From: Micromonospora marina
GTDB lineage: Bacteria; Actinomycetota; Actinomycetes; Mycobacteriales; Micromonosporaceae
NCBI RefSeq assembly: GCF_900091565.1
Contig: NZ_FMCV01000003.1
Coordinates: 1 to 64,000 of the forward strand
Direction of reading: 5' to 3'
DNA length: 64,000 nt
A model generated the notes under the pieces. It saw only the letters and a program-made list of their open reading frames with translations. It made no database searches and had not been told where the DNA came from. The translations under genes and the position numbers were made by a program. Shown piece by piece: positions 40,451-49,141 of this stretch (positions within the stretch are counted from its first letter, which is position 1; each line of letters begins with the position of its first letter).

Positions 40451-41537
40451 CCCGGACCGTTCCGGCGAGTCCGGCCACCGGCCGTGGCTCGGACTGCCCG
40501 CGGCGCTGGCCTTCATCGGCGTCGTACTACTGGTCGACGTGGCGGCCGCCGCGCATGCCGTACTCATCGGTTTCCTGGCCCTGGCCCCGCTGCTGGCCGC
40601 TGCGGTGGACACGCCGAGACGTACCGCCGTCGCGTCCACCGCGGCGACCGTCGCCGCCGTGCTGGCCGGCCTGCCCAGCCAGACCCTGGGCAGCCTCGAC
40701 CACGTCCTGCGGGTGGCGGTGGTCATCGCGGTCAGCGTCACGGCACTGTACGTGGCCCGGGCGCGCACATTGCGCGAGGAGCGGATCCGGCGGATGAGCG
40801 AGATCGTGCGGGTCACCCAGAAGGCGATCCTGCGGGAGGTCCCACCCCGGATCGGCGACGTCGCACTGGAAGCCCGGTACGTCTCCGCGCAGCGCGGCGC
40901 GGGGGTGGGCGGTGACCTCTACGAGGTGGTACCGGGACCGGACCGGTTGCGCGTCATCATCGGCGACGTGTGCGGCAAGGGACTACCGGCCGTGCAGCTC
41001 GCCTCGGCGGTGATCGGTGCGTTCCGGCAGTCCGCGATCGTGCGCGACCGGCTGGAGGAGATCGCCGCGGATCTCGACGCCCTGGTCGCGCGGGAGCCGA
41101 GGCCCGCCTACGGGGTCACCTTCGTCACGGCTGTCCTGCTGGAGGTCCGTGGGCCGGACCTGTGGGTGACCAGTTGCGGGCATCCCATGCCGTTGCGGCG
41201 CCGCCCCGGGCACCCGCCCGTCCTGCTCGGCGAGAAAGAGCCGGACCGGCCGCTCGGGCTGGGCGGCCGCCGCACCCCGCCGGCCCACCACACCTGGGCG
41301 ACCGGTGACCGCCTCCTGCTCTACACCGACGGCCTGATCGAGGCACGCGACGACGTCGGCCGGTTCTTCCCGCTTCGGATGCTCGACCGCCCGCTGTCCG
41401 CTCCCCTGCTGCCGAAGGCGCTCGACGCGGTACGGCGCGCGATGCGGGCGCATGCCGACGGCGAACCCCGCGACGATCTCGCGCTGCTGCTGATGGAGCG
41501 GCTGCCGGACGACGGCGACGACGGGACCGCCCGGTGA
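40443..41537 (+). CDS. Membrane PP2C/SpoIIE-type serine phosphatase
   Basis: A 364-residue protein. Residues about 15-105 hold three to four membrane helices. A SpoIIE/PP2C phosphatase domain follows with GAGVGGDLYEV (metal aspartate), VIIGDVCGKGLPA and GDRLLLYTDGLIEARD. Such phosphatases reverse anti-sigma or anti-anti-sigma phosphorylation. It is tail-to-tail with a Ser/Thr kinase gene only 4 bases away, and may work against it. Confidence 0.9.
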   Translation: MTDPDRSGESGHRPWLGLPAALAFIGVVLLVDVAAAAHAVLIGFLALAPLLAAAVDTPRRTAVASTAATVAAVLAGLPSQTLGSLDHVLRVAVVIAVSVTALYVARARTLREERIRRMSEIVRVTQKAILREVPPRIGDVALEARYVSAQRGAGVGGDLYEVVPGPDRLRVIIGDVCGKGLPAVQLASAVIGAFRQSAIVRDRLEEIAADLDALVAREPRPAYGVTFVTAVLLEVRGPDLWVTSCGHPMPLRRRPGHPPVLLGEKEPDRPLGLGGRRTPPAHHTWATGDRLLLYTDGLIEARDDVGRFFPLRMLDRPLSAPLLPKALDAVRRAMRAHADGEPRDDLALLLMERLPDDGDDGTAR

Positions 41538-41541
41538 GAGG

Positions 41542-43323
41542 TCAGGCCGGCACGTCGGCGTCGACCGACGTGGGAACGTCGGCCGGGGTGGTCGAGGCGG
41601 TGGCGACGGGTGTCGACCCCGCGTCCGGGCTCGACGGCGCCGACGGGCTCGACGACGCCGACGGGGCCGACGGGCTCGACGGGGCCGACGGGCTCGACGG
41701 GCTCGACGGGGCCGACGGTGAGACGGACGGGCTCGTGGGGGAGCCGGTGGAGCCGGTCGGGTCGGCTGTCGGTTCGCGGCTGGGGCCCGTCGGCGCCGGC
41801 CGCGAAGGCGAGGGGCGGCCGGTCGGTTCTCCGGCCGAGGGCGACGGTTCCCCCGCCGGCTCGTCCCCGGCCGCGTCCGGTGGTGTCGTCGCGGGCGCGG
41901 TGCCGGCACCGGTGGATCGGGGCGCCGGATCATCGGGCCGGGCAGACGGCACGCGACGCGTCGCCGGGGTCGCCGCCTCCCCGTCCTCGCCCGCGATGGT
42001 GACCAGCGCCGAGGATCTCCGGCAGGGCACGCCGCCGAGCGTGAAGCGGTCCGGGCCGGATCGGGCCTGCTCGGCATAGGTGCCGCGCAGCGGCACCCGG
42101 ATTCGCGACGAGGTCTCCAGCGCGACCGGGAGCCGTACCGTTCGCCCCGACTGCCACCGGTCCAGCGGGGCGGCCAGGCGCTGGCCGGGCGACAGCCGGA
42201 ACACCAGGACGGGCCGTCCGGTCGGCTGCCCGCCGGCCACCTCGACGGTGAGTTCGGCGTCGAAGGTTCCCTGCCGCCGCTCGGCCGCGTAGGTGACCGT
42301 GCAGCCGGCGGTCGCGGTCGGTGACGCCTCCGACGCGCCGTAGGCGTCCTGGGTCGGGCCGGAGCCGGGAAGCTGCGCGACGAACGCCGCCGCCGCCAGG
42401 ACCGCCGGGAGGCCGCCGACCAGCGCCGCCCGCCGGACGTTCGTCCGGCGAGTGCTTCCGGCCGTCGCAGGGGTGGTGGGTCGGGGATCGGGACGGGCAG
42501 TGACAGGCGGCCGCAGCCGCACCGACTCGGGGCGGGCAGCGGAGGCGAGCGACCGCGCCAGGGCGTCCGCGCTCGGCCGTCCGGTGGGATCGGGTGCCAG
42601 GCAACGGCGGCGCAGATCCTCCACCGCCTCGGGTACCCCGTCGATCCGCAGGGCCGCGCCGTGATCGTCGCGGTCGGCCCGGTCCGGGCGAGCCGGCGGT
42701 CGTCCGGTGAGGCATTCGGTGAGCAGGAGACCGAGGGCGAAGACGTCACATGCGGGAGCGGCCGGCTCGCCGCGCAGTTGCTCGGGAGCCATGTACGACG
42801 GGGTGCCGCGGATCTCGCCCCGGCTGTCGACGGTGTCGGAGCCCACAGCGAGCGCCACACCGAGGTCGACCAGCTTCGCTCCCTCGGGGGCGAGCAGCAC
42901 GTTGCCGGGCTTGACGTCGCGGTGGACCAGCCCTGCCTCGTGGATCGCGGCCAGCCCGGCCGCCACCTCCGCGCAGATCCGGCCACCGGCGGGCCACCCC
43001 GCCGGCCCGGACCGGCGCAACCGGTCGGCGAGCGTCTCGCCGTCGACGTACTGCAGCACCAGGAAGGGCACCCGGCGCAGCCCCGACAACCGGGCCTCAC
43101 CGTAGTCGTAGACCGCCGCGACGTTCGGGTGGTCCAGCCGCGCCGCGGCTCGCGCCTCGCGGCGCACCGCCTCGCGCCATCCGCTGTCCTCCGCCGTGCC
43201 GGGGGCGAGCAGCTTGACCGCGACCGTCCGGTCGAGCAACTGGTCCACCGCCTGCCAGACGACAGCCGAGCCGCCCCGTCCGACCTGCCGCACCAGGCGA
43301 TAGCGGCCCGCCAACACCCGCAT
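41542..43323 (-). CDS. Transmembrane Ser/Thr protein kinase with CBM2-like outer domain
   Basis: A 593-residue PknB-type kinase. The G-loop is GRGGSAV (15-21), the lysine K37, the catalytic loop HRDVKPGN (134-141) and the metal loop D153-LG. A membrane helix lies near 299-317. Outside the cell there is no PASTA repeat. Residues 341-434 instead form a unit of about 95 residues bounded by cysteines (CTVTYAAERRQGTFDAELTV ... TLGGVPC), the disulfide-bounded layout of CBM2 cellulose-binding modules. A Ser/Pro/Ala tail of about 110 residues ends the protein, encoded by a repetitive DNA tract. It could sense polysaccharide or the cell wall. Confidence 0.88.
   Translation of the reverse strand: MRVLAGRYRLVRQVGRGGSAVVWQAVDQLLDRTVAVKLLAPGTAEDSGWREAVRREARAAARLDHPNVAAVYDYGEARLSGLRRVPFLVLQYVDGETLADRLRRSGPAGWPAGGRICAEVAAGLAAIHEAGLVHRDVKPGNVLLAPEGAKLVDLGVALAVGSDTVDSRGEIRGTPSYMAPEQLRGEPAAPACDVFALGLLLTECLTGRPPARPDRADRDDHGAALRIDGVPEAVEDLRRRCLAPDPTGRPSADALARSLASAARPESVRLRPPVTARPDPRPTTPATAGSTRRTNVRRAALVGGLPAVLAAAAFVAQLPGSGPTQDAYGASEASPTATAGCTVTYAAERRQGTFDAELTVEVAGGQPTGRPVLVFRLSPGQRLAAPLDRWQSGRTVRLPVALETSSRIRVPLRGTYAEQARSGPDRFTLGGVPCRRSSALVTIAGEDGEAATPATRRVPSARPDDPAPRSTGAGTAPATTPPDAAGDEPAGEPSPSAGEPTGRPSPSRPAPTGPSREPTADPTGSTGSPTSPSVSPSAPSSPSSPSAPSSPSAPSASSSPSAPSSPDAGSTPVATASTTPADVPTSVDADVPA
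41630..41725. repeat. Degenerate tandem repeat encoding the kinase Ser/Pro/Ala tail
   Basis: Units related to GACGGGCTCGACGGGGCC recur about every 9-18 bases, giving the SSPSAPSSP-type tail on the minus strand. Such tracts change length easily by slippage in multiples of three. Confidence 0.7.
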
Positions 43324-43459
43324 CGTCCACCTCCTCGACGGTCGGTTCGGCCGTCTCGATCTCTGCGGCGTACCTTGACCTCCTACCCGGGTCTTCAGCA
43401 GGGAAAACGGAACGGGGGACGGCGCGGCGCCCGACGGCCGGCCCGCCGGAGCGACGAGG

Positions 43460-43950
43460 ACGGTCAGCCGCCGGGCCGGTGATCCGCCGGCCGTTGCCGA
43501 CGTCGAAGGTCACCGTGGCGTTCTGCCCCGAGCGCAGCGACCGGTCCAGTCCGAGGAGCGCGAAGGAGCGGCCGGGCTGCTCGGTGAACCGCAGGAAGCC
43601 CAGCGGAGGGAGGTCGACGCGGGCCGGCTGCCGCGACCCGACGGCGGGTACGCCGGGACTCGGTGACCGGAGGCCGGCGGGCGGTCGGGCGTGGCGGTCG
43701 CAGGCAGGTCGCGGTTCGTCGCGACCAGGACGACCTCCCGGGCGTCCTCGCTGGTCACGGTGACCGTGACGGGGCTCTTGGAGTCGTTGTAGAGCACGGC
43801 GTGCAAGGGCGCGTCGCCGCCGGCCGGGTAGCCGTCGACACCCGGGTATGCGAGGAGCAGGCCCCGGACGGCGTACTCGCCGTCGTCGCCGGCGAGCGCG
43901 CGCCCGGTCACCAGGTTGCGTGCCCGGCAACCGGTCCGTGGGCGGAGTCT
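43460..43950 (-). pseudogene. Frameshifted remnant of a secreted beta-domain (PCuAC/LpqE-like) lipoprotein
   Basis: One minus-strand frame reads YAVRGLLLAYPGVDGYPAGG, then APLHAVLYNDSKSPVTVTVT and SEDAREVVLVATN. After a shift near 43660 another reads VDLPPLGFLRFTEQPGRSFA, then LRSGQNATVTFDVGNGRRI. Joined, these are the body of an actinobacterial LpqE/DUF461-like lipoprotein resembling copper chaperone PCuAC domains. The signal peptide and lipobox are absent. It is a decayed gene filling most of the gap between the kinase and ltrA. Confidence 0.6.
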
Positions 43951-43991
43951 GTCGCCTTCGTCGGCTGAAAGAGGCGGTCGATGGTGAACCG

Positions 43992-45287
43992 TCAGAAGTG
44001 CTGCTGCCGCCACTGGCTGACCGCGCGCTCGGCGACCTCCTCCTCGTCTCGCAGGGACGCCTTGATCCTCCGGCGGGCGGCGGCGCCGGTGAACCGGTCG
44101 ACCAGGACGAGGGCGAGCAGGACCACCGCCAGCGCGCCCAACGCGGCGAGAGGCGTGACGAGCGTCGCCGGCCAGGCCAGCAGACCGACGACGGCGGCGG
44201 TGGCCAGCCTGGTGGGCCGCACCCGGCGGAAGGTGCGCGCGACCACGGCGACCTCGGTCAGCAGGAACAGTGCGGCCCCGCCGTAGAGGGCGACGACCCC
44301 GGCCCAGCTCAGCGGCTCGACGACGGCCTCGGCCACCTCTTCGAGGATAAACTTCAGGCCGAGCGCGAGGCTGATGATGCTCATGATCATTAGCAGGTGG
44401 AGATAGGTGAAGACGTCCCGGGCCAGCGAGATCCGCCGGATGTCCCGAATGCCGTGCATGGCCTGCTCGACGCTGGGCGCGAGGGTGTCGAAGTGCAGCC
44501 ACCACAAGGTCGCGAGCAGCAGGATGCCGACGGCCGACCCGGCGATCACCGGCCCGGACAGCGCGAGACGTTCGAACCGGCCCGGTCCGACGCCCAGCGA
44601 GATGACCGCCTCGCCGAGCGCGATCAGGACGATCAGGGAGTGGCGTTCGGCCCAGTGCCCGGCCGAAGCCACCGCCCACCTGGAGTAGGGCAGGATCAGG
44701 CCGACCGAGTACTCGGCCAGGAGCGCGGCCGCCCACAGGCCGAACCGGGCGTCGACGCGTACGCCCGGCGGCGCCCACCACGCCGCCGTGGCGGCGAGGA
44801 CGACCAGGACGGCCGCCACCAGTGGCGGCGCGGAGACGAGCGCCAGTTGCCGCCGGGCCCGGCCGGTGCCGGTCAAGGCGAAGAGGAACGCGCCCATCGT
44901 GAGTCCGCGCAGGACCAGGTACGTGACCGCGAACACGGTGGGCCCGGCCAGGTCGTCCCGCTGGTTCTCGAATGCCTGCGGGATGGTGATCGCCAGCACG
45001 AACGTGGCGACGGCGATGCCGAGCCCGAACACGGGCAGGATCCCCTTGTCGAGGCGGACGAGGTTGCCCAGGGCCGCCAGCACCGTCCAGCACCACCAGA
45101 GCAGCGTCAGCACGAGCAACCCGGCGACGACCGACCTCGGGGTCGGGTGGGTGGAGACAAGACCGGTCACGTTGAGGAACGCGAAGACGAAGATGAGGTC
45201 GAAGAACAACTCCAGCCGGGTGACCCGCGTCCCCGGCACGACCGGCGTCAGCCACCGCGACCTGCGCACGAGAACGGAAGTACCCAC
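43992..45287 (-). CDS. Low-temperature-requirement A (LtrA) family membrane protein
   Basis: A 431-residue protein with about 11 membrane helices. VTRLELFFDLIFVFAFLNVT at the N-terminus and WAERHSLIVLIALGEAVISL near the middle are the two LtrA hallmarks. The C-terminus is a charged cytosolic tail. LtrA proteins are widespread in actinobacteria and their activity is not known. The start is GTG 45287, with a GAAG-type ribosome site; it is monocistronic. Confidence 0.88.
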   Translation of the reverse strand: MGTSVLVRRSRWLTPVVPGTRVTRLELFFDLIFVFAFLNVTGLVSTHPTPRSVVAGLLVLTLLWWCWTVLAALGNLVRLDKGILPVFGLGIAVATFVLAITIPQAFENQRDDLAGPTVFAVTYLVLRGLTMGAFLFALTGTGRARRQLALVSAPPLVAAVLVVLAATAAWWAPPGVRVDARFGLWAAALLAEYSVGLILPYSRWAVASAGHWAERHSLIVLIALGEAVISLGVGPGRFERLALSGPVIAGSAVGILLLATLWWLHFDTLAPSVEQAMHGIRDIRRISLARDVFTYLHLLMIMSIISLALGLKFILEEVAEAVVEPLSWAGVVALYGGAALFLLTEVAVVARTFRRVRPTRLATAAVVGLLAWPATLVTPLAALGALAVVLLALVLVDRFTGAAARRRIKASLRDEEEVAERAVSQWRQQHF

Positions 45288-45362
45288 CGCTTCAGTCTTC
45301 CCGGGCCTCGGTGAGGCCGCCCCGGTTTCGGCGTAGCACCACCGACATCGCTTGGCGAGGGG

Positions 45363-46388
45363 TCAGCGGGTGGCAGCGGTCGGCGTGACAGTCGTGCTGC
45401 GCCTGTCGGACCCGCGCAGGTAGGTGACCGGCAGGCGTTGACCGGGCTCGACGCCACGTAGGGCCCCGAGGAACCCCTCCAGCGTCTCGGTGCGGTCGCC
45501 GGCCAGACCGGTGATGATGTCTCCGGGCCGCAGACCGGCGGCCGCCGCCGGGCCGTCGCCGGCGACGGCCCGGACGAGCACCCCCCGGTCGGTGGCGGCA
45601 CCGAGGGACCGGGCGATCTCCGCCGTCAGCCGGGTCACGGCCACCCCGAGGTACGGCTGGGTGACCTTGCCGTCGTCCAGCAGGTCGTCCGCGATGTCGA
45701 CCGCCGTGGCGACGGGAATCGCGAACCCGATGGACACCGCCCCGGTCTGCGGCGGGAGGTACGCGTCGTTGATCCCGACCACCCGGCCGGAGTAGTCGGC
45801 GAGCGCGCCGCCGGAGTTGCCGGGGGAGATGGCGGCGTCGGTCTGGATCAGGTCGACCAGGGCGTTGCCCTGACTCGCCGAGCCGGGAATCTCCCGGCCG
45901 ACGCCGGAGACGATGCCGGCCGTGACGCTGTTGAGGAAGCCGAGCGGGCTGCCGAGTGCCACCACCGGTTCACCTGGCGCCGGCAGTTCGGCGCGCAGCG
46001 GCGCGGGCGGCAGGTCGGTGCGTTCCGCCCGCAGGACGGCGAGGTCGGTGACGGCGTCGGCGGCCACCACCCGGGCGGGCACCCGGGTTCCGTCGGCGAG
46101 CGCCAGCTCGACCTCCCTCTGATCGCCCACCACGTGCTCGTTGGTCAGAACCAGCCCGCCGTCGCGGAAGACCACACCCGAGCCGAGGCCCTGACCGGTC
46201 CGGACGGTGACGACGGAGGGTTGCAGCCGTGCGACCACCTGTGGCAGGCCGGCTGCGGCCGGCGCAGCCGAGACCGTCGACTGGCCGGCAGGTGTCGCCG
46301 TGGCATCGCCGTCCGCCGTGCAACCGACTGTCACGGCCAGGAGTGCCACGCTGCCGATGATCGTCGCGTGGCGCCGTCGACGTTCCAC
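45363..46388 (-). CDS. HtrA/DegP-type lipoprotein serine protease with PDZ domain
   Basis: A 341-residue S1C protease. A lipobox-like VTVGC (C23) anchors it outside the membrane. The triad is H in TNEHVVG, D in AVTDLAVLRA and S in GNSGGALAD, and a PDZ domain follows (about 245-335, PYLGVAVTRLTAEIARSLGA). It would degrade misfolded envelope proteins. GTG 46388 has GGGAGGG upstream. It lies beside the two-component efflux locus, in keeping with an envelope-stress role. Confidence 0.9.
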   Translation of the reverse strand: MERRRRHATIIGSVALLAVTVGCTADGDATATPAGQSTVSAAPAAAGLPQVVARLQPSVVTVRTGQGLGSGVVFRDGGLVLTNEHVVGDQREVELALADGTRVPARVVAADAVTDLAVLRAERTDLPPAPLRAELPAPGEPVVALGSPLGFLNSVTAGIVSGVGREIPGSASQGNALVDLIQTDAAISPGNSGGALADYSGRVVGINDAYLPPQTGAVSIGFAIPVATAVDIADDLLDDGKVTQPYLGVAVTRLTAEIARSLGAATDRGVLVRAVAGDGPAAAAGLRPGDIITGLAGDRTETLEGFLGALRGVEPGQRLPVTYLRGSDRRSTTVTPTAATR

Positions 46389-46693
46389 GTCTCTGCCCTC
46401 CCGGAGAACCTGAGTGGCGACGGGCTCTCCGGCGCCTCTCGCGGCCGCTACCCGCAGCCTGCAGGGACAAACGCCGGGAGGGATCGGTTCGGCCGGTTGT
46501 CACGGTGCTGACCGTCGATCGTCATGGCACTGTCGTATTGCCACCGGTCACCCGTGTAGCTGTGCGCGGCGCTTCCGCGCGTCCGCCCGTGGCGTTGCCG
46601 GCTGGGGAAGAACGCGCCGAGCGTGCCGGCACCGCCACCGAGTACGCGGCCAGCACCACCTCCAGAACAGACCGCCGCTTCCCAGACAACCGA
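46389..46693. other. Spacer between htrA and the DUF5666 protein gene
   Basis: About 305 bases without a convincing gene on either strand. It must carry the minus-strand promoter of the protease, but no clear -10/-35 pair or operator stands out. Confidence 0.35.
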
Positions 46694-47158
46694 CTATTCC
46701 TGCCGGACGATCGTGGCGGCCGTGAGCTCGCCGCCCTGCCCGTCTCCCGTCACCGCGACGGTGTCGCCGGGCCGGAGGTCCTTGAGTGCGGCGGGCAGCT
46801 GGACCTGCGTGCTGTCGTCCGTCCGCACGGTGACCGTTTCACCGGACTCGCGCCGAATCTTGACGACGGTCCCGTCGATGCCGGTGACGGTGCCGGTGGT
46901 GGCCGGGGTGGCGGTGGCGGCCGGGGGAGCGGCGCCACCGCCACGGGCCCCGCCGCCGCGGGCCCCACCGGCGGGTCCGTCGACCGCTGCTCCGCGTCCC
47001 GTCGGTGCGGGCTCGGAGTCCGGCCCGTATGCCAGTTGCGCCTGGGCGCCGCCGGCGAAGCCGCCGACGAGCAGCAGCGCCGCCATGAGCCACGGGGTGG
47101 CCGGGCTCCGCCAGGGGCGGGGTCCGGCGGCGAGTGCGGTGTCGAGGTCGGTCGTCAT
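46694..47158 (-). CDS. Membrane-anchored DUF5666-type OB-like protein
   Basis: A 154-residue protein. One membrane helix (about 21-42, PWLMAALLLVGGFAGGAQA) is followed by a Gly/Ala/Pro-rich linker and a C-terminal domain of about 65 residues (TGTVTGIDGTVVKIRRESGE, then DLRPGDTVAVTGD), the DUF5666 pattern of a small outer beta-barrel. It begins 10 bases after the ABC permease stop and ends the exporter operon, so it may be an extracytoplasmic accessory part of the pump. Confidence 0.75.
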   Translation of the reverse strand: MTTDLDTALAAGPRPWRSPATPWLMAALLLVGGFAGGAQAQLAYGPDSEPAPTGRGAAVDGPAGGARGGGARGGGAAPPAATATPATTGTVTGIDGTVVKIRRESGETVTVRTDDSTQVQLPAALKDLRPGDTVAVTGDGQGGELTAATIVRQE

Positions 47159-47168
47159 GCTTCACCTG

Positions 47169-48401
47169 TCATTCGTAGCGGAGTGCGTCGATGGGTCGCA
47201 GGCCGGCGGCGCGGCTGGCGGGGACACTGCCGAAGAACAGCCCGATCGCGACGGAGACTCCCAGGGCCAGGGCGACGGAGCTGGGCACGATCACCGGTTG
47301 CACGCCGACGATGGTGAAGCGGCTGCCGATGAGTGCGGCGGCCACGCCGAGGCCGCCGCCGAGGACGCTGAGCATCGTCGCCTCGGCGAGGAACTGGGTG
47401 AGGATGGTGCGCCGGGGTGCGCCGAGCGCCTTGCGGATGCCGATCTCCCGGGTCCGCTCGGTGACGGTCACCAGCATGATGTTGGTGATGCCGATGCCGC
47501 CGACGAGCAGGCTGATGCCGGCGACGGTGCCGAGCAGGACGGTGAAGGTCTGCGCGGTCTCGGTGCGGGTGGCGAGGAGTTGGGCGGCGTTCTGGATCCG
47601 GTACGGTGCGGCGTCCGCGCCGGCCCCTCCCCGGCCGGTGGCGGTGGTGCCGGCCGGCAGGTCGAGGCGCTGGTTGAGGATCTGGGTGACCTGTTGCTGG
47701 GCGGCGTTGACGCGGTCCGGGCCGGTGGCCTCGACGAGGATGGAGTTGACCGGGCCGTACCCGGTGATGGTCTGCTGCACGGCGGTGAGCGGGGCGACGG
47801 CGAGGTCGTCGGGGTCGGCGAAGCCTGATGCCGAACTCTTCTCGGCGAGGACCCCGACGACTGTGAACAGGGCGCCGCCGACGGTGACCTGCTGGCCGAC
47901 CGGGTCGGTGTCGGCGAACAGTTCGGTGGCGACGGTCCGCCCGAGCACGACCACCCGCCGCCCCTGGGCCACGTCCTGGTCGGTGAAGGCGGCGCCGGCG
48001 GCGAGCGGGCTGTTCGACGACCCGAAGTAGGTCGGGTGGGTGCCGAGGAACTGCGCCACCGGGTACTCGGTGCCGGCGTGGGTCATCGTCGGGGCGCTGC
48101 TGACCACCGGTGAGACCGCCCGTACGTCGGGGGCGAGTGCCGGGTCGTGCAGGGACTGCGCGATGTCGACCGTGAGTGCCGACGGCGTCGTCCCGCCGCG
48201 GGCGGTGCTGGACACGGTGATGGTGTTGGTGCCCAGCGCCTCGATGCTGCGGTTGACGGCCTGGGCGGAGCCGTTGCCGACGGCGACCAGCAGGATGACC
48301 GCGGCGACGCCGATGAGGATGCCGAGCATGGTCAGCGCGGAGCGCAGCTTGTTGGCGGCGACACCGCGGCCGGCGAAGCGGAGGATCTCCAGCAGGCTCA
48401 C
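47169..48401 (-). CDS. MacB/FtsX-type ABC exporter permease
   Basis: A 410-residue membrane protein. It has an N-terminal helix (LRSALTMLGILIGVAAVILL), a large outer MacB periplasmic-core domain (about 45-280) and three C-terminal helices with the family signature ERTREIGIRKALGAPRRTIL in the coupling loop. It works as mechanotransmission machinery with the ATPase and adaptor encoded upstream, exporting peptides, lipids or drugs. It overlaps the ATPase gene (GTGA-type). Confidence 0.93.
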   Translation of the reverse strand: MSLLEILRFAGRGVAANKLRSALTMLGILIGVAAVILLVAVGNGSAQAVNRSIEALGTNTITVSSTARGGTTPSALTVDIAQSLHDPALAPDVRAVSPVVSSAPTMTHAGTEYPVAQFLGTHPTYFGSSNSPLAAGAAFTDQDVAQGRRVVVLGRTVATELFADTDPVGQQVTVGGALFTVVGVLAEKSSASGFADPDDLAVAPLTAVQQTITGYGPVNSILVEATGPDRVNAAQQQVTQILNQRLDLPAGTTATGRGGAGADAAPYRIQNAAQLLATRTETAQTFTVLLGTVAGISLLVGGIGITNIMLVTVTERTREIGIRKALGAPRRTILTQFLAEATMLSVLGGGLGVAAALIGSRFTIVGVQPVIVPSSVALALGVSVAIGLFFGSVPASRAAGLRPIDALRYE

Positions 48402-49141
48402 CGGGCACCGTCCTGTCGTACGTCGGTGGTGATCCGTCCGTCGAAGAGGGTGACCAACCGACGTGCCCGGGCGGCAACCTCCGTCTCATGGGTGATCATG
48501 ACGATGGTGCGGCCGGCGGCGTGCAGCTGGTCGAGGATGCCCAGCACCTCCTCGGTGGAACGGCTGTCCAGGTTTCCGGTGGGTTCGTCGGCGAGGATCA
48601 GCGCGGGCTCGGTGACCAGGGCGCGGGCGACGGCGACGCGTTGCTGCTGACCACCGGAGAGCTGGTTCGGTTCGTGGTCGGCCCGGCCGGCCAGTCCCAC
48701 CATGTCCAGGGCCGCGAGAGCCCGTCGGCGTCGCTCGGCGGGCTTGATGCCGGCGTACGCCAGGGGCAGCTCGACGTTGGCCACCGCCGAGGTGCGGGGG
48801 ATGAGGTTGAACGACTGGAAGACGAAACCGATACGCCGGTTGCGGACGAGAGCCAGCCGGGCGTCGTCGAGCCGGCTGACGTCGACCCCGTCCAGGTGGT
48901 AGGTGCCGGTGCTGGGCACGTCGAGGCAGCCGAGGATGTTCATCAGCGTCGACTTGCCGGATCCCGAGGATCCCATGATGGCCACGTAGTCCCCGGCTGC
49001 GACGGTCAGCGACACCCCACGCAGGGCGTGCACGGTCGCCTCGCCCTGCCCGTACACCTTGGTCAGGTCCTTGACGTCGAGCACCGGACGGGTCCGGGCC
49101 GCGGCGGTGCGGTGGTGGTGGCCGACCAGGTGGAGGGTCAT
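48398..49141 (-). CDS. MacB/LolD-type ABC exporter ATPase
   Basis: A 247-residue ATP-binding subunit. Walker A GSSGSGKSTLMNIL, signature LSGGQQQRVAVARAL, Walker B LILADEPTGNLD and the switch ITHE are complete. It overlaps both neighbours by 4 bases, fixing operon structure. It powers the FtsX-type permease downstream. Confidence 0.95.
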   Translation of the reverse strand: MTLHLVGHHHRTAAARTRPVLDVKDLTKVYGQGEATVHALRGVSLTVAAGDYVAIMGSSGSGKSTLMNILGCLDVPSTGTYHLDGVDVSRLDDARLALVRNRRIGFVFQSFNLIPRTSAVANVELPLAYAGIKPAERRRRALAALDMVGLAGRADHEPNQLSGGQQQRVAVARALVTEPALILADEPTGNLDSRSTEEVLGILDQLHAAGRTIVMITHETEVAARARRLVTLFDGRITTDVRQDGAR

